A stretch of DNA of 64,000 nt, from positions 124,001 to 188,000 of the forward strand of contig NZ_JADHZD010000008.1 in the NCBI RefSeq assembly GCF_020102855.1, read 5' to 3'. The translations under genes were made by a program, and so were the position numbers. The stretch is from Nocardioides lacusdianchii. GTDB lineage: Bacteria; Actinomycetota; Actinomycetes; Propionibacteriales; Nocardioidaceae. The notes beneath the pieces are model-generated. The model saw only the letters and a program-made list of their open reading frames with translations, had not been told where the DNA came from and searched no databases. Below, one piece after another: positions 1-8,300 of the stretch. Each line of letters starts with the position of its first letter. The first letter of the stretch is position 1.

Positions 1-868
1 TGCCGAGGCCTGAGCAGACCGTGCACGCGCCGAAGGGCGAGTTGAACGAGAAGGAGCGCGGCTCGAGGTCGTCGGTGTCGATGGTGTGGTCGTTGGGGCA
101 GGCCATCTTCTCGGAGAACTTCATCTCCCGGCCCGGGTCCTTGGCGTCGAGGTCGACGAAGTCGAAGACCACGAGGCCGCCGGCGAGCCCGAGCGCGGTC
201 TCGACCGAGTCGGTCAGGCGGCGCTTCGACGACTCCTTGACCGCGAGGCGGTCGACGACGACCTCGATCGTGTGCTTGAGCTTCTTGTCGAGCGTCGGCG
301 GCTCGTCGAGGGAGTGGGTCTCGCCGTCCACACGGGCGCGGCTGAAGCCCTGCTGCTGGAGCTGGCGGAACAGCTCGACGTACTCGCCCTTGCGGCCCCG
401 GATGACCGGCGCGAGGACCTGGAAGCGCCGACCGTCCTCGAGGCCGAGGATGCGGTCGACGATCTGCTGCGGGGTCTGGCGCTCGATCGGCGCGCCGCAG
501 GTGGGGCAGTGGGCGCGGCCGGCGCGGGCGTACAGCAGACGGAGGTAGTCGTAGACCTCGGTGATGGTGCCGACGGTCGAGCGCGGGTTCTTCGACGTGG
601 ACTTCTGGTCGATGCTGACCGCGGGGCTCAGGCCCTCGATGAAGTCGACGTCGGGCTTGTCCATCTGGCCGAGGAATTGGCGCGCGTAGGCCGACAGGGA
701 CTCGACGTAGCGGCGCTGGCCCTCGGCGAAGATGGTGTCGAAGGCGAGGCTGGACTTGCCGGACCCGGACAGGCCGGTGAAGACGATGAGCGCGTCGCGC
801 GGCAGGTCGAGCGAGACGTCCTTGAGGTTGTGCTCGCGAGCGCCCCGGATGATGAGCTGGTCGGTCAC
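1..868 (-). CDS. uvrA: UvrA, excinuclease ABC subunit A (5' part only)
   Basis: ATPase and damage sensor of nucleotide excision repair; it delivers UvrB to lesions. The GTG start (866-868) follows a GAGGA ribosome-binding site, and the frame runs off the left edge, so about 289 N-terminal residues are present. Visible are the first Walker A motif GLSGSGKSS (residues 32-40), the conserved stretch [16 protein letters not shown] after it, and the CPTCG half of the first zinc module. A LexA-type operator sits 41 bases before the start. uvrB is 18 kb away on the same strand, so the two are not an operon. The family call is secure; domains beyond the edge are unseen. Confidence 0.97.
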   Translation of the reverse strand, partial: MTDQLIIRGAREHNLKDVSLDLPRDALIVFTGLSGSGKSSLAFDTIFAEGQRRYVESLSAYARQFLGQMDKPDVDFIEGLSPAVSIDQKSTSKNPRSTVGTITEVYDYLRLLYARAGRAHCPTCGAPIERQTPQQIVDRILGLEDGRRFQVLAPVIRGRKGEYVELFRQLQQQGFSRARVDGETHSLDEPPTLDKKLKHTIEVVVDRLAVKESSKRRLTDSVETALGLAGGLVVFDFVDLDAKDPGREMKFSEKMACPNDHTIDTDDLEPRSFSFNSPFGACTVCSGLG

Positions 869-909
869 GGATGTCCTCGTCGGTCCTCGTGGCGGGCAGG
901 TCGGTGGAG

Positions 910-925
910 TCGAACACATGTTCGT
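910..925. promoter_or_regulatory. LexA (SOS) box upstream of uvrA
   Basis: TCGAAC-ACAT-GTTCGT agrees with the actinobacterial LexA operator TCGAACNNNNGTTCGA at 11 of 12 fixed positions. It lies 41 bases upstream of the uvrA start, where a repressor would block transcription. uvrA is a classic SOS gene, so damage induction is the natural inference. No similar box is visible upstream of uvrB. Confidence 0.8.
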
Positions 926-1040
926 CTCGACGGCGCCCGCGGTCAAGCCGACGCACCGTTCCACCTTCTCACGCGGCACCCACACCGCCCCGATCGTCCA
1001 CCCACGGGGGTGGGTGCCGCAGAGGTGGCACGATGGCCCC

Positions 1041-1745
1041 GTGACCGACTCCGCGGCCCGGGCCGCCGACCTGATCACGGACGCCGACCGGGCGCTCGTC
1101 CGGACCGTCGACCGCCTCGACGAGGCGGCGTACGCCGAGCCGTCGCTGCTGCCGGGCTGGACCCGCGCCCACGTCGTGGCCCACCTCGCGCTCAACGCCG
1201 AGGGACTCGCGGGCGTCCTCCACGGGGCGCACATCGGAGAGCCGCAGCCGATGTACGCCTCCCCCGAGGGCCGCGACTCCGACATCGCCGAGCTCGCCGC
1301 CGCCGACCCCGCCGAGCTGCGCGAGCGCCTCCTCGCCGGCACCGCGACCTTCTCCGACGCGCTCGCCGCGATGCACGAGGACGACTGGGCCGGCCGCTTC
1401 GAGCGCACGCCCGGCGGACCCGACTTCGCCCTCGTCCACGTGGCGCTGATGCGGGTGCGCGAGGTGGAGATCCACCACGCCGACCTCGGCGCCGGCTACT
1501 CCCCCGTCGACTGGCCGGAGCCCTTCCGGGTCCTGCTGCTCGACTCGATGACGAAGCGCCCCTACCCGGCGCCCTTCAGCGTGCACCCCACCGACCTGGA
1601 CCGGACCTGGCACTACGGCGAGGGGACCGGGGGCGCCGTCGTCACCGGCACGTCCGCCGACCTCGGCTGGTGGCTCACCGGTCGCGGGACGGGCGAGGGG
1701 CTCGAATCCGACACGAACGACCTCCCGGAGGTGGAGTCATGGTGA
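1041..1745 (+). CDS. Maleylpyruvate isomerase family protein (mycothiol-dependent type)
   Basis: A 234-residue protein of the DinB/MDMPI fold, a metal-binding four-helix bundle whose characterised members use mycothiol to isomerise maleylpyruvate; most homologues have unknown substrates. Family signs are the N-terminal [17 protein letters not shown], which supplies a metal-ligand His, and [11 protein letters not shown] in the middle, which supplies the Glu and His. The frame is open further upstream, but GTG 1041 is chosen because it starts the family homology and lies 6 bases after a CACGAT -10 element, the leaderless pattern seen across this window. Its 3' end overlaps the start of the metallo-beta-lactamase gene, suggesting translational coupling. 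The substrate is not known. Confidence 0.85.
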   Translation: MTDSAARAADLITDADRALVRTVDRLDEAAYAEPSLLPGWTRAHVVAHLALNAEGLAGVLHGAHIGEPQPMYASPEGRDSDIAELAAADPAELRERLLAGTATFSDALAAMHEDDWAGRFERTPGGPDFALVHVALMRVREVEIHHADLGAGYSPVDWPEPFRVLLLDSMTKRPYPAPFSVHPTDLDRTWHYGEGTGGAVVTGTSADLGWWLTGRGTGEGLESDTNDLPEVESW

Positions 1746-2434
1746 ACGACAGCCCGACCGACTACACGGGGGACGTCTCCCCCGGCGGCGCACCCGACGT
1801 ACGCCGTGCCGGGTGCCTGACGGTGACCAAGGTCGCGGTCGATTCGGACATGTCCAACAACTGCTACCTCCTGCACTGCAGCGAGACCGACGAGCGCGTC
1901 CTCGTCGACGCCGCGGCGGAGCCCGAGCGGCTGCTCGAGCTCATCGGCGACGGTCCGCTGACCTCGATCGTCACCACCCACCAGCACTGGGACCACCACC
2001 GCGCGCTGGCCGCGGTGAAGGCGGCCCACCCGGGGGCCACGGTCGTCGCCGGCGCCCCCGACGCGGAAGCGATCGAGGAGCAGACCGGCGTGAGCGTCGA
2101 CCGGCGCGTCGGCGCGGGCGACAAGGTCGCGGTCGGCACGTGCGACCTCCACGTCATCCCGCTCACCGGCCACACCCCGGGCTCGATCGCGCTGCTCCTC
2201 GACGACGAGGCGGTGTCGCCGCACCCCCACCTCTTCACCGGGGACTCGCTCTTCCCGGGCGGTCCGGGCCGGACGACGAGCCCGGAGGACTTCACCTCGC
2301 TGATGGACGACCTCGAGGAGAAGGTCTTCGGCCGGCTGCCCGATAACACGTGGTTCTACCCCGGCCACGGCAACGACTCGACCCTCGGCGCGGAGCGTGG
2401 CTCGCTGGCCGAGTGGCGCGCCCGCGGTTGGTGA
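1739..2434 (+). CDS. Metallo-beta-lactamase fold hydrolase (glyoxalase II-like)
   Basis: A 231-residue MBL-fold hydrolase with all dinuclear-zinc ligands visible in order: THQHWDHH (HxHxDH), the GHTPGS histidine, the GDSLF aspartate and the PGHG histidine near the C-terminus. This arrangement is that of glyoxalase II and related thioester or thiol-conjugate hydrolases. The ATG (1739-1741) overlaps the end of the mycothiol-dependent isomerase-like gene, so the two are probably translated together. A role on a mycothiol thioester is an attractive inference, but nothing in the sequence fixes the substrate. GTG 1742 is an alternative start. Confidence 0.88.
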   Translation: MVNDSPTDYTGDVSPGGAPDVRRAGCLTVTKVAVDSDMSNNCYLLHCSETDERVLVDAAAEPERLLELIGDGPLTSIVTTHQHWDHHRALAAVKAAHPGATVVAGAPDAEAIEEQTGVSVDRRVGAGDKVAVGTCDLHVIPLTGHTPGSIALLLDDEAVSPHPHLFTGDSLFPGGPGRTTSPEDFTSLMDDLEEKVFGRLPDNTWFYPGHGNDSTLGAERGSLAEWRARGW

Positions 2435-2494
2435 CCCCCGCCACCTCTGCGCCGACGACGTGAGTCCGCGGCGTCGTCGTGGCAGGCTGGACGC

Positions 2495-3175
2495 ATGAGC
2501 ACCCGTGAGCTGACCCTGGCCGACTTCGAGCAGACCGTGAGCGGTGAGGGCATCGTCCTCGTCGACTTCTGGGCTGCCTGGTGCGGACCGTGCCGGCAGT
2601 TCGCACCGGTCTACGAGAAGGCGTCCGAGGACAACCCCGACATCGTCTTCGGCAAGGTCGACACCGAGGCCGAGCAGCAGCTCGCCCAGATGGCGGCCAT
2701 CACCTCCATCCCTACCCTGATGCTCTTCCGCGACGGCGTCCTGCTCTTCAACCAGGCCGGCGCCCTGCCGCCGCAGGCGCTCGCCGGCGTGATCGAGCAG
2801 GCCCGCGAGCTCGACATGGACGCCGTACGCCAGGAGGTGCAGGCCGCGCAGGAGGCAGCTGCCAATGGCCCCCAGGACGAGATCGGCCTCGACGAGTTCG
2901 CCGCCGCGCACAGCCAGGGTGCGTACGTCGTCGACGTGCGCGAGGCCGACGAGGTGGCCGGCGGGCGCGTCCCCGGCGCCGTGCACATCCCGATGAACGA
3001 CGTCCCGAACCGGGTCGCGGAGCTGCCGCAGGACCAGCCCGTCTTCGTGATCTGCCAGTCCGGTGGCCGCAGCCGTCAGGTCGTCGACCACCTGCGCGCC
3101 CAGGGCGTGCCCGCCTTCAACGTCGTGGGCGGCACCGGCGGCTGGGCGCAGCGCGGCTGGCCGCTCGAGGCCTGA
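2495..3175 (+). CDS. Thioredoxin-rhodanese two-domain protein
   Basis: A 226-residue cytoplasmic protein with two complete domains. Residues 1-110 are thioredoxin (DFWAAWCGPCRQF active site, cis-proline at SIPTLMLF). Residues about 130-226 are a rhodanese domain with the catalytic cysteine in CQSGGRSRQV and the usual VDVREADEVAGGRVPGA entrance. Rhodanese domains carry persulfide sulfur and thioredoxin can reduce it, so a role in sulfane-sulfur handling or redox repair is plausible but inferred. The ATG lies 6 bases after a CAGGCT -10 element, implying a leaderless mRNA. No signal peptide is visible. Confidence 0.92.
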   Translation: MSTRELTLADFEQTVSGEGIVLVDFWAAWCGPCRQFAPVYEKASEDNPDIVFGKVDTEAEQQLAQMAAITSIPTLMLFRDGVLLFNQAGALPPQALAGVIEQARELDMDAVRQEVQAAQEAAANGPQDEIGLDEFAAAHSQGAYVVDVREADEVAGGRVPGAVHIPMNDVPNRVAELPQDQPVFVICQSGGRSRQVVDHLRAQGVPAFNVVGGTGGWAQRGWPLEA

Positions 3176-3199
3176 GCTGCACCGCGGACCGACCTGCGA

Positions 3200-3655
3200 T
3201 CAACAGTTCGAGACGCCGGTCAGGTCGTACGAGCCGCCCAGGTTGGCCGTGCTGACCAGGGTGCGCTGGTTGGTAGCGGTGTAGCCGAGCGTCAGCTTGA
3301 ACTGACTGGGGCTCTTGCTGGTGCAGAACGTGAACGTGATGAGGTTGCTGCTGCTCGTCACGTTGGCGAACTGCTTGACGTCGACCGTGCTGAAGAAGTC
3401 GGTCCCGTCTGCCTTCAGCGAGGTGATGTCGATGGTCCACGGGTCACCGGGCTGGACCGTGAGGGTCAGCGTGGCTCGATAGCTCTGGCAGTTCTGACCA
3501 GCGCCAGCCAGCTTGCACACGTTGAAGGACAGGACGCCGCTGATGCTCGGGGCATCGGTGGACGCGGCGAAGGCCGGTGCGTTGGCGGCGACCGCCACGA
3601 CCGGGATGCTCCAGGCTGCTCCACGTACAACGGTGCGCCGGCTGTACTGCGACAT
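3200..3655 (-). CDS. Small Tat-exported protein of unknown function
   Basis: A 151-residue protein. The N-terminus MSQYSRRTVVRGAAWSIPVV is a twin-arginine signal followed by a hydrophobic segment and an Ala-rich cleavage region (APAFAAS). The mature part of about 120 residues is rich in Ser, Thr and beta-strand-like stretches and has cysteines in VCKL, QNCQ, FCTS and the C-terminal SNC, so it may be disulfide-bonded outside the cell. The start at 3655 is chosen because it begins the signal peptide, although the frame is open further upstream. A short inverted repeat lies in its leader. The family is not recognised beyond this secreted architecture. Confidence 0.75.
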   Translation of the reverse strand: MSQYSRRTVVRGAAWSIPVVAVAANAPAFAASTDAPSISGVLSFNVCKLAGAGQNCQSYRATLTLTVQPGDPWTIDITSLKADGTDFFSTVDVKQFANVTSSSNLITFTFCTSKSPSQFKLTLGYTATNQRTLVSTANLGGSYDLTGVSNC

Positions 3656-3673
3656 GCTGAACCCCCACGGTTC

Positions 3674-3691
3674 GATGACAGTGATGTCATC
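3674..3691. promoter_or_regulatory. Inverted repeat in the leader of the Tat-exported gene
   Basis: GATGACA-GTGA-TGTCATC is a perfect 7-bp palindrome with a 4-base centre, 19 bases upstream of the start codon at 3655. It could be an operator or an mRNA hairpin. No regulator gene is adjacent, so its function is open. Confidence 0.4.
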
Positions 3692-3894
3692 CCCACGATG
3701 ACTTTGTCGACGGTAGGAGGTTCGTGCGGGGAACCACGGACAGATCTGCTGTTCTTGAGAGTTCCTGCGGTTTTCCTCGGCTTTGGGGCGTCGCTGGACT
3801 GGACCACTCGGCACGTCCGCGCCTCGGCTCGGCGCAGGAACGCGCGCGTGAGCCGTCCGCCGGAGGCGTCTCACGCGTGGGATAACCTCGGCGC

Positions 3895-4536
3895 GTGCTC
3901 ATCAGCGACTCCCGGCAGGTGCTCTTCGTCCACGTCCCCAAGACCGGCGGTGTCTCGGTCGAGGACACGGTGAAGGAAGCCTGTCCGGACGCCCGCAAGG
4001 CGCGCACGCCGATCGGCCGGCACGCCACGCTCGGCAAGATCATCAAGCACGAGCCGCAGGTCGTGGACTACTGGACCTTCGGGTTCGTGCGGAACCCGTG
4101 GGCACGGATGGTGTCGTGGTACTCGATGATCTCGGCGTGGGACCGGCGCCACGGACCCGCGAGCGGCAAGCCCCAGGACGTCAAGCACGGGTCGATGCGT
4201 GACGGCAACGAGATGTGGCGCGCCGCAGCGGCGTACTCCGGCTTCGACGAGTTCGTGATGCGCGGCACCGAGGAGCTGCCTCGCGTCGGCACGCCCCAGA
4301 TCAAGTACCTCCGCGCGCCCAAGCACAACCGCGAGGTCGACTTCATCGGCCGCACCGAGAACTTCGTCGAGGACCTCCAGCGCGTCCAGGTGCAGCTGGG
4401 GCTCGAGCCGTCGACGCCGGTGCACAAGAACAAGTCCAAGCACGGGACCTACCACGACTACTACACCGACGAGACGCGCCAGCGGATCGCCGAGGTCTAC
4501 GCCGAGGACATCGAGCTCTTCGGCTACACCTACTGA
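3895..4536 (+). CDS. Sulfotransferase family protein (paralogue 1)
   Basis: A 213-residue protein of the PAPS-dependent sulfotransferase superfamily (Sulfotransfer_2-like). FVHVPKTGGVSV near the N-terminus is the 5'-phosphosulfate loop, and FVRNPWARMVSWYS is the 3'-phosphate-binding segment with its Arg and Ser. Members transfer sulfate to carbohydrates or small molecules. The GTG start is 6 bases after a TAACCT -10 box. It closely resembles the protein at 5254-5898 over its whole length, and its stop overlaps by 7 bases the stop of the sulfotransferase on the other strand. The acceptor substrate is unknown, and no PAPS synthesis genes are nearby. Confidence 0.85.
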   Translation: MLISDSRQVLFVHVPKTGGVSVEDTVKEACPDARKARTPIGRHATLGKIIKHEPQVVDYWTFGFVRNPWARMVSWYSMISAWDRRHGPASGKPQDVKHGSMRDGNEMWRAAAAYSGFDEFVMRGTEELPRVGTPQIKYLRAPKHNREVDFIGRTENFVEDLQRVQVQLGLEPSTPVHKNKSKHGTYHDYYTDETRQRIAEVYAEDIELFGYTY

Positions 4537-5201
4537 GCCTGGCTCTCCAGCCGGGTCCCCCGGGCTCGCGACCACTCCCCCGTGGCCTCGAGCCGGCGCC
4601 ACACGTCGTACTCCGGGGCGAAGTGCGCGGCGAGAGCCTCGCGGGTGGCGAAGGACAGCTCACCGCGGGCGGCGCCCGACGTGTTGCGGCGCTCGAACTC
4701 CAGAGGTGCGCCGATCCGCTCGCTGAACCACGCCGACCAGACGTCGGGACGCTCGACGCTGAAGACGCGGTCGACCGCGACGGCGCCCTGGGCGTGGAGG
4801 AACTTCGCCGGTCGTCCCTTCGGGATCGGTGCGTCGTCGTCGCCGGCGAGGTAGTGGAGGGCGAACTGCTCGAAGGACATGTCGGCCGTCGACTGCCGGC
4901 TGTCGTCGCGGGCGCGGTAGCGCCACCACGACTCCAGCCAGGCGATCGGCTCACGGAACATCGTCACCAGCTCGTAGGACTCCCGCGGGTGCCCCTGCTC
5001 GGCAAGGCCGGCCGCCCGGGTGTGCACGAAGCCCCGGGCCGGGAGGTGCTTGCGGGCCGGCGGGGCGCTGACGACCTCGGTGGCGTACGGCGCCAGCGTG
5101 CGCTCCAGCGTCGTGCTCGCGGTCTTCGGCAGCGCGAGCAGCACGAAGTCCCGCCCCGGACCGAGCTCGAGGAACGTCATCACCCGCAGATCATCCCGCA
5201 T
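4530..5201 (-). CDS. Sulfotransferase family protein, divergent type
   Basis: About 223 residues if ATG 5201 is used; ATG 5180 (MTFLELG) is an equally plausible start. The loop LLALPKTASTTLERTLAPYA is the 5'-phosphosulfate motif, and MFREPIAWLESWWRYR is the 3'-phosphate-binding segment. The protein is clearly related in fold to its two neighbours but not closely similar in sequence, so it is not part of the recent duplication. It is convergent with the first paralogue (7-base overlap) and divergent from the second (about 50 bases apart). The substrate is unknown. Confidence 0.78.
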   Translation of the reverse strand: MRDDLRVMTFLELGPGRDFVLLALPKTASTTLERTLAPYATEVVSAPPARKHLPARGFVHTRAAGLAEQGHPRESYELVTMFREPIAWLESWWRYRARDDSRQSTADMSFEQFALHYLAGDDDAPIPKGRPAKFLHAQGAVAVDRVFSVERPDVWSAWFSERIGAPLEFERRNTSGAARGELSFATREALAAHFAPEYDVWRRLEATGEWSRARGTRLESQAQ

Positions 5202-5253
5202 CGCCTCGCGCGCGGCTGCGCCTGCCACGGGTGCGTGGGCTAGCCTCGCGCCC

Positions 5254-5898
5254 GTGCTGATCTCCGACGCCAAACGTGCGCTCTTCGTGCACGTGCCGAA
5301 GACGGGCGGGGTGTCGGTGGGCGTCGCCTTCGAGCGCGCCTGCCCCGATGCGCGCAGCAAGGCGCCCGGCGTGCGGCCGCCGCTGGGCCGGCATGCGCCG
5401 TACGAGCGGATCCTGCGCGCGGAGCCGCAGACGGTCGGCTACTGGTCGTTCGCGTTCGTGCGCAACCCGTGGGCGCGGATGGTCTCGTGGTGGTCGATGA
5501 TCCAGGACTGGGACCGCGAGTGGGGCCCGTCGAGCGGGCGGCCGCAGGGTGCCGACGCCGAGAAGATGCGCGGCAACGACATGTGGCGCGCCGCCGCGGC
5601 GTACTCCGGCTTCGAGGAGTTCGTGCTGCGCGGGACGGCCGAGCTGCCGCGCGTGGGTCGGCCGCAGGTCGACTACCTCCGCGCGCCGGACCGCGAGGTC
5701 GACTTCATCGGGCGCACCGAGTCGTTCGCCGAGGACCTGCAGGAGGTCGAGCGCCGCCTCGGCGTCGAGCCGACCCGCATCCCGCACCGCAACAAGTCGC
5801 CGCACGGCAGCTACCGCGACTACTACTCGGACGCCGCGCGAGCGAAGGTCGCCGAGGTCTACGCAGCAGACCTCGACGCCTTCGGCTACACGTTCTGA
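5254..5898 (+). CDS. Sulfotransferase family protein (paralogue 2)
   Basis: A 214-residue paralogue of the protein at 3895-4536; the two share long identical blocks such as FVRNPWARMVSW, MWRAAAAYSGF, YLRAP, EVDFIGRTE and the FGYT C-terminus. It has the same PKTGG phosphosulfate loop and 3'-phosphate segment. The GTG start is 7 bases after TAGCCT, again a leaderless layout. A local duplication with the divergent sulfotransferase gene caught between the copies explains the arrangement. Retention of all catalytic motifs suggests both copies are active. The substrate is unknown. Confidence 0.85.
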   Translation: MLISDAKRALFVHVPKTGGVSVGVAFERACPDARSKAPGVRPPLGRHAPYERILRAEPQTVGYWSFAFVRNPWARMVSWWSMIQDWDREWGPSSGRPQGADAEKMRGNDMWRAAAAYSGFEEFVLRGTAELPRVGRPQVDYLRAPDREVDFIGRTESFAEDLQEVERRLGVEPTRIPHRNKSPHGSYRDYYSDAARAKVAEVYAADLDAFGYTF

Positions 5899-5904
5899 GT
5901 CGGG

Positions 5905-5924
5905 CCGCGCGTCAGGCCGCGCGG
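5905..5924. terminator. Candidate bidirectional terminator hairpin
   Basis: CCGCGCG-TCAGGC-CGCGCGG forms a perfect 7-bp all-GC stem with a 6-base loop between two convergent genes whose stops are 13 bases apart; it overlaps the protease stop codon. There is no U-tract, which is common for actinobacterial terminators. Confidence 0.45.
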
Positions 5925-6856
5925 TACTGCAGCCAGGCGTCGCTCATGCGGGCGACCTGACCGGCGGTGAACTGGTACATGCAGGAGTCCTGCGTGTAGT
6001 CCATGTAGTTGTGGATCGGGTCGAGCCCGGGAGAGGTGCAGGTATCGGCGCCGGTCGGGCAGTCGAACTGCGGTCCGGCCTCCGCCGGGGTGTCGGCGAC
6101 CTGGTCGCCCTGGCCCTTGCAGCCGCCCTGGAACGTGTGGTAAAGCGCCAGCCAGTGTCCGACCTCGTGGGTCAGCGTGTCGCCGAGGGCGTACTTCCCG
6201 GCGGTGCCGCCGGGCATCGACTCGTCGAGGATCACGACGCCGTCGCTGCTGTTGAGCTTCCTGGTCGGGAAGGTCGCCCAGCCGAGCAGGTCGTCGCCGA
6301 TGTCGGCGGTCCACACGTTGAGGGTGTCCTTGCCGCCGACGCGGGTGGCGGCCTTCATCTCCTTCTCCACCGGCCCCGGCGTGACCGTGGCCCACGTGTC
6401 GTTCTCGAGGAAGTTGATGTCGACGAGGTCGAAGCTGAACGGCGTCGCGGCCGAGGACTGGGTGCCGGTGCGGCCGGTGTAGGCCTCGTTGAGGACGGCC
6501 ACCTGCGACTGGACGAGCTGGCCGAGACGGTCCTTGGCGGCCTGCGAGGTGCCGACGGGCACGACGACGTGGAAGTAGGTGGGGACCGAGACCGAGCCCG
6601 CCGCGAGCGTGGCGGCGTTGTCGAGCTTGGCGTACTGGTCGCCGCGGCCCTGGAAGAGCTCGGGCTCGAGCTTCTTGGAGCCCGCGCGCACGCGGGCCTC
6701 GTCGGCGGCGTGGTCGTGCTCGTCGACGCACGCAGCCGCACCGGGAGAGGGGGCGAGCGCGATGGCGGGAACGGCAGCGGTGGCGGAGAGCGTCGTGCCG
6801 GCGAGGGCCAGCGAGCCGGCCACCACGAGGCCGCGAAGGGAACGGGAGTGTTGCAT
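5912..6856 (-). CDS. Secreted M43 (pappalysin-like) zinc metalloprotease
   Basis: A 314-residue exported protease. A Sec signal peptide covers roughly residues 1-33 (SLRGLVVAGSLALAGTTL core, Ala-rich end). The metzincin zinc site is HEVGHWLALYH, with the catalytic Glu after the first His, and the Met-turn is NYMDYTQDSCMYQFT. Both are diagnostic of M43 cytophagalysin or pappalysin peptidases. The segment between them has several cysteines (GGCKG, FDCPT, DTCTS) for disulfides. It is extracellular and probably degrades proteins or peptides; the natural substrate is unknown. It stands alone as a transcript facing the sulfotransferase genes. Confidence 0.93.
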   Translation of the reverse strand: MQHSRSLRGLVVAGSLALAGTTLSATAAVPAIALAPSPGAAACVDEHDHAADEARVRAGSKKLEPELFQGRGDQYAKLDNAATLAAGSVSVPTYFHVVVPVGTSQAAKDRLGQLVQSQVAVLNEAYTGRTGTQSSAATPFSFDLVDINFLENDTWATVTPGPVEKEMKAATRVGGKDTLNVWTADIGDDLLGWATFPTRKLNSSDGVVILDESMPGGTAGKYALGDTLTHEVGHWLALYHTFQGGCKGQGDQVADTPAEAGPQFDCPTGADTCTSPGLDPIHNYMDYTQDSCMYQFTAGQVARMSDAWLQYRAA

Positions 6857-6994
6857 CCGAGATCAACCTGTTCTTCTGGGGGGATTGTGGCCAGCAACCT
6901 AGTCGTGCCGAAGGCCGGATGAACAGACCCTCGTACGCCCGCTGCGGTGGACGTCCTCTTCCGTCGGGCGCGCACCGCTGGCAGATTTCTGGTC

Positions 6995-7741
6995 GTGGAC
7001 GCACTCGCGAGCTGGACCAGGACCGAGCACACCGCCGACGTGGCGGGACGGCCCACCACCCACCCGGTCTGGCGCAAGGGCGTCGGGCCGGGCGTGATCG
7101 TGGTGCACGAGATCCCCGGCATCACCCCCGAGGTGGTGGCGTTCGCCGAGGAGGTCGTGGCGGCCGGCCACACCGTGCTGATGCCCAGCCTCTTCGGCAC
7201 CGACGCTGCGCCGATGACGGCCACGAGCACTGCCAAGGCGCTCGGTCGGGTGTGCGTGAGCCGGGAGTTCACCAAGCTCAGCACCGCGGAGACCACCCCG
7301 GTCGCTGGATGGCTCCGCTCGTTGGCGCGCGACCTGCACGCCGAGGTCGGCGGCCCGGGCGTCGGTGCGCTGGGGATGTGCTTCACCGGCGGCTTCGCCC
7401 TCGCCATGATGGTCGACCCCTCGGTCACCGCCCCCGTGCTCTGCCAGCCCAGCGCGCCCTTCGCCGTGACGCCCGGCCGGTCGCGCGACCTCAACCTCTC
7501 CCCCGGTGACCTCGACATCGTGAAGGGGCGCTGCGCCGCCGGCCAGCAGGTCCTCGGCTTGCGCTTCCGCTCCGACCCGGCCGTCGGCAAGCGCTTCGAC
7601 ACCCTCACCACCGAGCTCGGCGAGGCGTTCATCCGCGTGGAGTTCGAGGGCAAGGGACACTCCACCGTCACCACCCACCGCCAGCAGGCCGGGGTGGACG
7701 CGGTGCTGGACTTCTTCCGGGAGAAGCTGGGCGCCGGCTGA
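6995..7741 (+). CDS. Dienelactone hydrolase family protein
   Basis: A 248-residue alpha/beta hydrolase of the dienelactone hydrolase type. VVHEIPGITPE carries the family Glu, GALGMCFTGGFAL is the nucleophile elbow with cysteine rather than serine, and FEGKGHSTV supplies the catalytic His. These enzymes cleave lactones or related esters, for example in chlorocatechol breakdown. GTG 6995 is preferred over upstream alternatives because it lies 7 bases after CAGATT, matching the leaderless pattern, and begins the conserved part. No catechol pathway genes are nearby, so the substrate is open. Confidence 0.87.
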   Translation: MDALASWTRTEHTADVAGRPTTHPVWRKGVGPGVIVVHEIPGITPEVVAFAEEVVAAGHTVLMPSLFGTDAAPMTATSTAKALGRVCVSREFTKLSTAETTPVAGWLRSLARDLHAEVGGPGVGALGMCFTGGFALAMMVDPSVTAPVLCQPSAPFAVTPGRSRDLNLSPGDLDIVKGRCAAGQQVLGLRFRSDPAVGKRFDTLTTELGEAFIRVEFEGKGHSTVTTHRQQAGVDAVLDFFREKLGAG

Positions 7742-7757
7742 CGGTTCGTCCACCCTC

Positions 7758-8293
7758 GGTGGTCGAGTAGCCGAGCGAGGAACGAGTGAGGCGTATCGAG
7801 ACCAGCTCGGTCAAGGGGTCTCGATACGCCGCTCGCTGGCGCTCGCGAGCTACTCGACCACCGATGACGGGCCACTCGGTGGTCGAGTAGCCGAGCGGTC
7901 ACTTCCCCTTCGGTGGTCGAGTAGCCGAGCGAGGGACGAGTGAGGCGTATCGAGACCCAGCTCGGTCGAGGCGTCTCGATACGCCGCTCGCTGGCGCTCG
8001 CGAGCTACTCGACCACCGATGACGGGCCACTCGGTGGTCGAGTAGCCGAGCGGTCACTTCCCCTTCGGTGGTCGAGTAGCCGAGCAAGGAACGAGTGAGG
8101 CGTATCGAGACCCAGCTCGGCCGACGCGTCTCGATACGCCGCTCGCTGGCGCTCGCGAGCTACTCGACCACCAATGACTGGCCACTCGGTGGTCGAGTAG
8201 CCGAGCGAGGAACGAGTGAGGCGTATCGAGACCCAGCTCGGCCGAGGCGTCTCGATACGCCGCTCGCTGGCGCTCGCGAGCTACTCGACCACC
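7758..8293. repeat. Array of four 105-106-bp palindromic repeats plus two half units
   Basis: Four nearly identical units at 7758-7862, 7912-8017, 8067-8172 and 8188-8293 each begin GGTGGTCGAGTAGCC and end GCTACTCGACCACC, so each is an imperfect inverted repeat with arms of about 48 bases (inner arms GCGTATCGAGAC and GTCTCGATACGC). Truncated left arms at 7878 and 8033, each followed by GGTCACTTCCCCTTC, precede units 2 and 3, giving a higher-order period of about 154 bases. Variation between units is limited to a few bases. The array fills the gap between two convergent genes. It could fold into long hairpins and act as a bidirectional terminator or REP-like element. There is no gene here. Confidence 0.95.
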
Positions 8294-8300
8294 GACGCCC

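Noticed and set aside
86-1738. Forward frame reaching from inside uvrA to the metallo-beta-lactamase gene
   Set aside because: The part before 1739 is antisense to uvrA and out of frame with the isomerase gene; homology begins only at ATG 1739.
7758-8293. Possible CRISPR array
   Set aside because: The regular units are long palindromes with constant, not variable, intervening sequence, and no cas genes are present.
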